Shown: piece after piece, positions 58,235 to 64,000 of the stretch
How positions within the stretch are numbered: the stretch's first letter is position 1
Layout of the letters: every line of letters begins with the position of its first letter
Assembly (NCBI GenBank): GCA_023227945.1
Contig: JALOCC010000006.1
Span: forward strand, 6,968-70,967
DNA from: Candidatus Omnitrophota bacterium
GTDB lineage: Bacteria; Omnitrophota; Gorgyraeia; Duberdicusellales; 4484-171
Direction: 5' to 3'
DNA length: 64,000 nt
The notes under the pieces: generated by a model
What the model saw: the letters and a program-made list of their open reading frames with translations, nothing else
What the model was told of the DNA's origin: nothing
Database searches by the model: none
Translations under genes and position numbers: made by a program

Positions 58235-60387
58235 TTAGAAATGCTGATTTAAAAATAAGATACGTTATAATCGGCGCGCTTGTTATATTCAGTGCATTGG
58301 CGATTTATCCTTTGGATAAAAAAATAAACTTAGGGTTAGATTTAAGAGGTGGAATGTACGTATTGCTTCGTGCCGATATCTCTTCCATCCCTAAAGCTCA
58401 GGTTTCTGATGCGATAAGCGGAGCAATTGAAAAAGTCAGAACCAGAATCGACTCTTTCGGTGTTAAAGAAACTTCCATACAAATTCAAGGAGACAATTCC
58501 ATTCTGGTTCAGCTCCCTGGTGCAGTAGATAGAGAAATAATCAATAAATTAAGAGAAGTAGGAAAGCTTGAATTCAATCTTGTCGTGGATGATAAAGAAA
58601 AGTTTGAAGCGGCGGTTAAAGGAAATGTTCCGGCAGGGTACGAATTAAAAGACTACAAAGGGGCAATTCTTATTCGTAAGGATGCTTCGCTCGCCGGAGC
58701 TGATTTATCCCAAAGCTCTGTTGGTTTCGATCAATATGGTACGCCTAACGTAAGACTTCAATTTACCGCAGAGGGCGCAAAGAAATTTGCCAAAGTAACC
58801 GAAGAAAATGTCGGAAAACAATTGGCAATTATCCTTGATGGAAAAATTATGAGCGCGCCGGCCATCCGCGAGCCAATATTAAGCGGGCAAGCTGAGATTA
58901 CGGGCGATTTTACTCTTGATAAAGCCCGTACGATCGTTTCGGTGTTAAATTCCGGAGCTCTTCCGATACCCTTGGTGGTTGAGGAAGAACGAACAGTTGG
59001 GCCTCTTTTGGGCTCTGATTCCATAACAAAAGGAATAAATGCTTGTCTTCTTGGTGCGGCTTTAGTTTTTATTTTCATGCTCGTCTATTATTTCGTCGGC
59101 GGCGTTGTCGCAGATGTGTGCCTTGTTTTCAATATATTGTTTACCCTGGCAGCGTTAAATATATTAAAAGCAACCCTTACGTTGCCGGGTATCGCCGGTA
59201 TGATCCTAGCTTTGGGTATGGCAGTTGATGCTAATGTTTTGATATTTGAAAGAATACGCGATGAATTGTCTGCGAATAAACCGTTAGGCGCAGCTGTAAA
59301 GAATAGTTTTGACAGGACATTTTTAACTATATTTGATTCAAATCTTACTACAATAATAGCAGCAGGTTTTCTTTTTATATTTGGTACAGGCCCTATCCGA
59401 GGCTTTGCTACAACACTTATTTTGGGTATTCTTATAAGTATGTTTACGGCAATTTTTGTAGGTAAAACCATATTCGCAACAATGCTTAAGGGTGGCTTGA
59501 AGAAAATGTCGATGCTTCAATTTTTCCCGGCTTCAAAGATAGATTTTTTAAAACCACGTTATGTTTGTATTGCGTTATCGGCTATCTTAATAGTTATCAG
59601 TATGTACGGATTCTTTTCAAAGGGTGAAGCAGTATACAGTATAGATTTTAAAGGCGGGCAGGTTTTGGAATACAAATTAACTCCTGCGCCTGCCATTGAA
59701 GATGTGAGAAAGATATTAAAGGATGCAGGCCTACCCGGCTTAACTATTCAGGATTTTAAAGATGTAAAAGGCGGAATAAACATAAAGAGCAAGGAAGATG
59801 TTGCCGATAAAGTAGAGGAAGTTCTAAAGAAAAATTATAAAGAAGTAGAAAGATTAAGAGTAGATAAAGTAGGGCCAACTGTAGGAGCATTGCTTAAAAC
59901 TAAGGCGTTATGGGCAATTGCGCTTTCGCTTTTGGGAATTCTTGCTTATGTGTTTATCAGGTTTAAACATTTTGATTTTGCTCTTGCCGGAGTTATTGCG
60001 CTTTTGCACGACGTGCTTATCGCTCTTGGATTTGCCGCAATGTTCGGATATGAGATTGATCTTTTGATAGTTACGGCGCTTTTAACTATCGCAGGTTATT
60101 CCATAAATGACACAATAGTTATATATGACCGCATAAGGGAAATAGCTCCGCGCATGCATAAAGCTTCTATCTATCAGATACTAAACCAGGCATTGAATAA
60201 CACATTTTCAAGGACGATAATTACGTCACTTACGGTATTTTTCGTAACGCTTGCTATGTATCTTTTAGGCGGAGAGGCATTGAAAGGTTTTTCTTTTGTG
60301 CTTTTGGTTGGTTTTATTTCCGGAGTTTATTCAACCATATATATCGCATCCGCCCTGGTTCTTGTTTTTCGAGGAGCTAAGGCTTAA
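58231..60387 (+). CDS. secDF: Fused protein-export membrane protein SecDF
   Basis: The 718-residue protein uses the proton gradient to help release exported proteins. The SecD half has INLGLDLRGGMYVLLRAD, periplasmic P1 domain, and GMILALGMAVDANVLIFERIRDEL. The SecF half starts near 440 with YSIDFKGGQVLEYKL, then AGYSINDTIVIYDRIRE. Twelve helices in two sets of six are expected. The fusion is complete in frame, unlike the separate secD and secF of many Gram-negatives. Operon with yajC. Confidence 0.95.
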   Translation: MIRNADLKIRYVIIGALVIFSALAIYPLDKKINLGLDLRGGMYVLLRADISSIPKAQVSDAISGAIEKVRTRIDSFGVKETSIQIQGDNSILVQLPGAVDREIINKLREVGKLEFNLVVDDKEKFEAAVKGNVPAGYELKDYKGAILIRKDASLAGADLSQSSVGFDQYGTPNVRLQFTAEGAKKFAKVTEENVGKQLAIILDGKIMSAPAIREPILSGQAEITGDFTLDKARTIVSVLNSGALPIPLVVEEERTVGPLLGSDSITKGINACLLGAALVFIFMLVYYFVGGVVADVCLVFNILFTLAALNILKATLTLPGIAGMILALGMAVDANVLIFERIRDELSANKPLGAAVKNSFDRTFLTIFDSNLTTIIAAGFLFIFGTGPIRGFATTLILGILISMFTAIFVGKTIFATMLKGGLKKMSMLQFFPASKIDFLKPRYVCIALSAILIVISMYGFFSKGEAVYSIDFKGGQVLEYKLTPAPAIEDVRKILKDAGLPGLTIQDFKDVKGGINIKSKEDVADKVEEVLKKNYKEVERLRVDKVGPTVGALLKTKALWAIALSLLGILAYVFIRFKHFDFALAGVIALLHDVLIALGFAAMFGYEIDLLIVTALLTIAGYSINDTIVIYDRIREIAPRMHKASIYQILNQALNNTFSRTIITSLTVFFVTLAMYLLGGEALKGFSFVLLVGFISGVYSTIYIASALVLVFRGAKA

Positions 60388-60400
60388 TCAAGTTAAACTT

Positions 60401-60512
60401 TCCAAGGTTGCGTCATTCGGTTGCGTTGTACGTAAAACGTTTGACGAATGACGAAACGAGCTCGCCCGCCGAAGGCGGGCAGACAGCCGATAGACGATAT
60501 ACATAACCGATT
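60401..60512. repeat. Imperfect palindrome, GGTTGCG/ACGTAAAACG family with nested GC hairpin
   Basis: Positions 60418-60461 match 62477-62520 at 43 of 44 positions, so the mfd-like gene is bracketed by direct copies. GCCCGCCGAAGGCGGGC is nested at about 60464-60480. A reading frame runs through it into mfd. Confidence 0.7.
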
Positions 60513-60540
60513 GGTACCTTTCCAATCTTCCCCTAAGGCC

Positions 60541-62433
60541 ATGTTCGACACCCTCAAAATATACACAAATAAAGAGCTTTCCCTTGAAGCTACCAGTTGC
60601 GAACTTACAACTCTTGGATATCGCAGGGTTGATAGTGTGCTCGAGGAAGGAGATTTTTCTCTGCGCGGCGATACTCTTGAAATTTTTCCCGTCAATTTCA
60701 CTTTTCCTTTGCGGCTTGAATGGGAATTTGATGTTGTTAGAAAAATATACAGTTTTGATAAAACCCTCAATAAAAAAATCATCGATTACGATTTCCTCAT
60801 CGTAATACCCCATTTTAAAAAAGTAAAAAAATATACAAGTGAAGACTTTCCTCTCGAAGCGGTTTTACGCCTTAAAAGAGGCGATTTTGTAGTGCATACC
60901 AGATACGGAATCGGGAAATTTGTCGGCATAAAAAAACTGAAACTGAAGGAAAAAGAGGATTATTATTTTGAGATAGTATACGATAATAACGATAAATTAT
61001 ATGTTTCAAAAGAAGATGCTCATTTAATCCAGAAATATACAAGTTTTTCAATTAGAACGCCTAAGTTATCCCGTTTAGGTTCGCAAGAGTGGGTGCGCAC
61101 TAAAATGCGGGTTGAGCGCGGGATAAAAGAATTTGCGCTTACACTTATGCGTATGGAGGCGCAGAGAAAACTTATAGGCGGGTTTAAATTTTCAGGTGAC
61201 GTTCCCTGGCAGAGCCAATTTGAAAAAACTTTTCCTTACGAGGAAACTGAAGACCAGGCTAAGGCAGTAGTTGAAACTAAACAGGATATGCAATCTCCTG
61301 CGTGTATGGATAGATTAATTTGCGGAGACGTAGGTTATGGTAAGACAGAAGTTGCTATGCGTGCGGTTTTTAAGGCGGTTATGGATAATAAGCAAGTCGC
61401 ATTCTTGGTCCCGACAACGATTCTTGCTTATCAACACTATAAAAATCTTTCCGGTAGGCTAAAAGATTTTCCAGTAAAAGTAGAAATGCTTAGCCGATTT
61501 CGTACGCCTGCGGAACAAGAGAAAATAATCAAAGAATTACGCGCTGGCAAAATCGATATTATAGTTGGGACTCACCGCCTTACCTCAGATGACGTGGGTT
61601 TTAACGACTTGGGGCTATTGGTTATTGACGAAGAACACAGGTTTGGCGTTGAGCATAAAGAAAAAATAAAAAAACTTAAAATAGGCATTGATGTTTTGAC
61701 TCTTACGGCTACCCCTATACCGCGTACTTTATACATGAGCCTTATCGGGATTAGAAATATTTCTTTAATAAAAACTCCGCCCAAGGACAGGCTTGCGGTT
61801 AAGACAAAAGTTATCCAATACAATCCGAAAGCGTTAAAAGATGCTATAGTGCATGAAATAGCAAGGGGCGGGCAGGTATTTTTTATCCACAATCGCATAG
61901 AAACTATACCAAAGTGGGAAAAAATATTGAGAAATATATTACCCAAAGAAATAAAAATGTCGGTTATCCACGGCCGCTTGTCAGCAGGAGAAATTGAGAA
62001 CGTGATGTTTGATTTTATCGAAAAAAAGATTGACTGCCTTCTTTCAACCGCAATAGTTGAGTCAGGAATAGATATACCCTCGGCAAATACTATAATCATA
62101 AGCGATGCGCATACTTTCGGCCTTGCGGATTTACATCAACTGCGCGGCCGTGTAGGCAGGTTTAATGTTCAGGCTTTTGCGTATTTGCTGGTACCGAATC
62201 TTAGTTCGATATCCAGCGAAAGCAGGCAAAGGCTTCTAATGATTGAGCAGTATTCTCATCTTGGCGCGGGCTTTGAAGTAGCCATGAGTGATTTAGAACT
62301 GCGCGGAGCGGGGAACATTTTAGGCAGACAACAGCACGGGTTTGTCTGGATGGTCGGTTTTGATTTATATTGCCGTATTTTAAAGAAAGAGATAGAATAT
62401 CTAAAAGACGCTTTCAGGATTGAAGTTGGCTAG
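60541..62433 (+). CDS. mfd: Shortened transcription-repair coupling factor (Mfd)
   Basis: Mfd displaces stalled RNA polymerase and normally recruits UvrA. This one is only about 630 residues instead of about 1100. It keeps the last part of the UvrB-like module ([29 protein letters not shown]), the CarD-like polymerase-interacting domain ([18 protein letters not shown]) and the helicase/translocase: [77 protein letters not shown] and the TRG motif [12 protein letters not shown]. The N-terminal damage-recognition region and C-terminal D7 domain are absent. In-frame ATG 60448 would add 31 residues, largely from the upstream repeat. Confidence 0.85.
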   Translation: MFDTLKIYTNKELSLEATSCELTTLGYRRVDSVLEEGDFSLRGDTLEIFPVNFTFPLRLEWEFDVVRKIYSFDKTLNKKIIDYDFLIVIPHFKKVKKYTSEDFPLEAVLRLKRGDFVVHTRYGIGKFVGIKKLKLKEKEDYYFEIVYDNNDKLYVSKEDAHLIQKYTSFSIRTPKLSRLGSQEWVRTKMRVERGIKEFALTLMRMEAQRKLIGGFKFSGDVPWQSQFEKTFPYEETEDQAKAVVETKQDMQSPACMDRLICGDVGYGKTEVAMRAVFKAVMDNKQVAFLVPTTILAYQHYKNLSGRLKDFPVKVEMLSRFRTPAEQEKIIKELRAGKIDIIVGTHRLTSDDVGFNDLGLLVIDEEHRFGVEHKEKIKKLKIGIDVLTLTATPIPRTLYMSLIGIRNISLIKTPPKDRLAVKTKVIQYNPKALKDAIVHEIARGGQVFFIHNRIETIPKWEKILRNILPKEIKMSVIHGRLSAGEIENVMFDFIEKKIDCLLSTAIVESGIDIPSANTIIISDAHTFGLADLHQLRGRVGRFNVQAFAYLLVPNLSSISSESRQRLLMIEQYSHLGAGFEVAMSDLELRGAGNILGRQQHGFVWMVGFDLYCRILKKEIEYLKDAFRIEVG

Positions 62434-62442
62434 ATATAATGG

Positions 62443-62550
62443 TTGCGTTAATCGGTTGCGGTTGCGCAACTCGTATCGGTTGCGTTGTACGTAAAACGTT
62501 TGACGATTGACGAAACGAGCCGCGTAACCGGCAGACGCTAAACGTATCAT
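62443..62550. repeat. Imperfect palindrome, GGTTGCG/ACGTAAAACG family
   Basis: GGTTGCGTTAATCGGTTGCGG on the left, CGCGTAACCGGCAG and GCTAAACGTATC on the right, with the 44-nt block shared with 60418-60461. It lacks the nested GC hairpin of that copy. Confidence 0.7.
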
Positions 62551-62565
62551 CGTGGGAGAGAAACA

Positions 62566-63450
62566 ATGAAAAAAATATTTTTTGCAATTATATTTTTAGG
62601 GCTCACTCTTGGGGCCCATAGCGAAGAAATCACAAAGATTGTGGCAAAGGTTAACAGCCAGGTAATTACCGCAAAAGATTTGGATGACTACTATAAAGTG
62701 CTAACCTATAAAGTGCCGGGCGGGCCTGGTATTAACCAGGATGAAACAAAAGGTAAAAAAGAGGCTTTAACAAAATTGATTGAGGATAAGTTGATATTAG
62801 ATGAAGCCAAGAAGAAGAATTTAGAAGTTTATCCGCACCTCGTGACAGGCCAGCTTAATAAGATAATTGAATCATATCCTTCGCGGGAAGATTTCGAAAA
62901 CTCTCTTATCGAGCGTGGCCTTACCGTGACTGTTCTTAAAGAAAGAATATTAGGGCAATTTTTAATGCGCCAAGTGATAGATATTTATGTGGGCAGTTAT
63001 GTTTCTGTTTCTCCCCAGGAAATAAACAGGTATTACGAAGAGCATAAAAATGAAATGCTTTCTCCTGAGAACTACTCTATCTGGATAGCTCAAAGTAAAG
63101 ATAAAAACAAAATCGTTAAAATTGCTCAAACTATAAAAGAAAAAGGCATACTCGAGGCGGAAGGAGAATACCCAGATGAGATTATAAAGCTTGAAACTAA
63201 GATAAGTGAGCTTAAAGAAGAAATTGCTCAAGCTCTTCTAAAATTAAAACCAGGCGAGCATGTCATAAAAAATATAGATAATGTCAATTATTTAGTGTAT
63301 TTAGAAAAGATTATCCCGCCGAAACAACTTACCATCGAGGAGGCTCAGGAAATTGTGCGTAGTATTATCTGGAATAATAAATTCCGCCAGAGGTTTGAGG
63401 AATGGGTGAAGCAGCTTAAGGAAGGCGCAGTTATAAAAACTTATCTTTAA
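62566..63450 (+). CDS. SurA-like periplasmic chaperone
   Basis: The 294-residue protein has a signal peptide (KKIFFAIIFLGLTLGAHS) and a SurA N-terminal domain (IVAKVNSQVITAKDLDDYYKVL ... LTKLIEDKLILDEAKKKNLEVYP; VSPQEINRYYEEHKNEM). The parvulin-type PPIase region is reduced (residues about 180-255) and lacks a recognisable catalytic motif, so it is probably a chaperone only. The order surA-pdxA matches the enterobacterial neighbourhood (surA-pdxA-rsmA). GGGAGAG precedes the ATG. Confidence 0.83.
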   Translation: MKKIFFAIIFLGLTLGAHSEEITKIVAKVNSQVITAKDLDDYYKVLTYKVPGGPGINQDETKGKKEALTKLIEDKLILDEAKKKNLEVYPHLVTGQLNKIIESYPSREDFENSLIERGLTVTVLKERILGQFLMRQVIDIYVGSYVSVSPQEINRYYEEHKNEMLSPENYSIWIAQSKDKNKIVKIAQTIKEKGILEAEGEYPDEIIKLETKISELKEEIAQALLKLKPGEHVIKNIDNVNYLVYLEKIIPPKQLTIEEAQEIVRSIIWNNKFRQRFEEWVKQLKEGAVIKTYL

Positions 63451-63463
63451 TCCAGCCTATTTT

Positions 63464-64000
63464 ATGTCTAAAGAAAAAATCATAGTTACCATAGGGGATC
63501 CCGCTGGCTGCGGACCGTATATTACATTAAAAGCAATCGAAAATTTAGAAAATTGTGGGGCGGAATTTTTTGTTGCCGGCGATAAAAAAATATTAAACCG
63601 CTTTGATATTTATAAAAAAATAAATAAGCGAATAACTTTGATTGATTTAAATACACCCGGTATAGATAAGCTAAAACCCGGGCATATTTCAAAGCTTTCG
63701 GGCTACGCTAGCATCAAGTATCTTAAAAAGGCTCTGCAAATTATGAGCGAATACGGTATAAATCGGCTCGTGACTGCTCCGCTGTCAAAAGAGGCAGTGC
63801 AGTTGAATTTGTCCGATTTTATCGGCCATAGCGAATATCTGGCTGATTATTTTAAGTGTAGGATAGAAATGATGATGGTTTCCGCAAAGCTTAAAACAGT
63901 TTTATTTACTCGCCATGTCCCGTTTAAAAAAGTGCCGGTTTTTATAAATAAAAGCAATCTTAACAATACCTTTAGCCTGGTTTTGAAATCACTAAAAGGC
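63464..64000 (+). CDS. pdxA: 4-hydroxythreonine-4-phosphate dehydrogenase, 5' part
   Basis: Oxidises 4-phosphohydroxy-L-threonine in vitamin B6 synthesis. The first 179 codons are present; the gene continues past the window. Visible motifs are IIVTIGDPAGCGPYITLKAI (usually GDPAGIGPE), LVTAPLSKEAVQ, and GHSEYLADYF with the metal-site His. It starts 13 nt after the surA-like gene. The Ile-to-Cys and Glu-to-Tyr changes in GDPAGIGPE are uncommon. Confidence 0.92.
   Translation, partial: MSKEKIIVTIGDPAGCGPYITLKAIENLENCGAEFFVAGDKKILNRFDIYKKINKRITLIDLNTPGIDKLKPGHISKLSGYASIKYLKKALQIMSEYGINRLVTAPLSKEAVQLNLSDFIGHSEYLADYFKCRIEMMMVSAKLKTVLFTRHVPFKKVPVFINKSNLNNTFSLVLKSLKG

Noticed and set aside
60448..60540. 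Start of the mfd-like gene at 60448
   Set aside because: The added 31 residues are mostly repeat-encoded and not Mfd sequence. It is kept as an alternative because the frame is open.

Overview
The window reads as a stretch of a low-to-moderate GC bacterial chromosome. Almost every gene lies on the + strand; the only confident minus-strand gene is at 53217-53585, and there is one possible minus-strand gene remnant at 38812-38997. A diderm cell is suggested by a SurA-like chaperone, an RlpA-like lipoprotein, YajC/SecDF and an exosortase-associated (TIGR04073-type) protein. A fermentative or acetogenic-like anaerobic lifestyle is suggested by the V/A-type ATPase, a class II (B12) ribonucleotide reductase, Pta-AckA, and a giant acyl-CoA dehydratase activase-like protein. 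The combination fits an uncultured PVC-type lineage such as Omnitrophota. That placement is inference from gene content; no rRNA gene is present to test it.

Layout. 1-2.8 kb: end of cdsA, a thymidylate-kinase-like/diacylglycerol-kinase-like fusion and a methyltransferase (lipid metabolism). 3-7.4 kb: the 1439-residue activase-like protein. 7.4-17 kb: response regulator, VanZ-like protein, class II RNR, RluA-type pseudouridine synthase, an ECF sigma/anti-sigma (DUF4349) pair, an NSS amino-acid transporter with its tiny MetS-like partner, a class A beta-lactamase-like hydrolase and YggT. 17-26.4 kb: a complete-looking V/A-ATPase operon. 26.4-41.6 kb: UspA, PTS IIA, glgC, nitroreductase, pta, ackA, panD, def, a small Cys-rich protein, trxB, a flippase-like membrane protein, a NYN RNase, an MBL hydrolase, corA, tRNA-Glu(CUC), a TPR protein and glgP. 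42-47 kb: an accessory island with a MazG-like pyrophosphohydrolase, a nuclease-helicase-S24 protease fusion, an SRA-like HNH endonuclease, DUF4186, and a nucleotidyltransferase toxin-antitoxin-like pair bounded by palindromes. 47-53.6 kb: a chagasin/beta-lactamase fusion, alpha/beta hydrolase, RlpA-like lipoprotein, M50 protease and LOG-family protein. 53.8-64 kb: hisF, hisI, trpE, rpsP, yajC, secDF, a shortened mfd, a surA-like gene and the 5' end of pdxA.

The most striking non-genic signal is the density of long imperfect palindromes built from short repeated words. There are several families, each with its own word. Most lie between genes, often just 3' of a recognisable -10 box. Some are translated in frame: a roughly 35-residue insert sits inside HisF just after catalytic Asp130, and another forms the HisI N-terminus. 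There are also two elements with perfect 14-bp inverted ends (CCCCGTTAGAG type), and a two-hairpin leader seen upstream of a zinc-ribbon gene and of yajC with looser relatives elsewhere. The best candidate for an undescribed protein system is the 42.0-45.5 kb MazG / PD-(D/E)XK-helicase-S24 / SRA-HNH cassette, which looks like anti-phage or modified-DNA defence.
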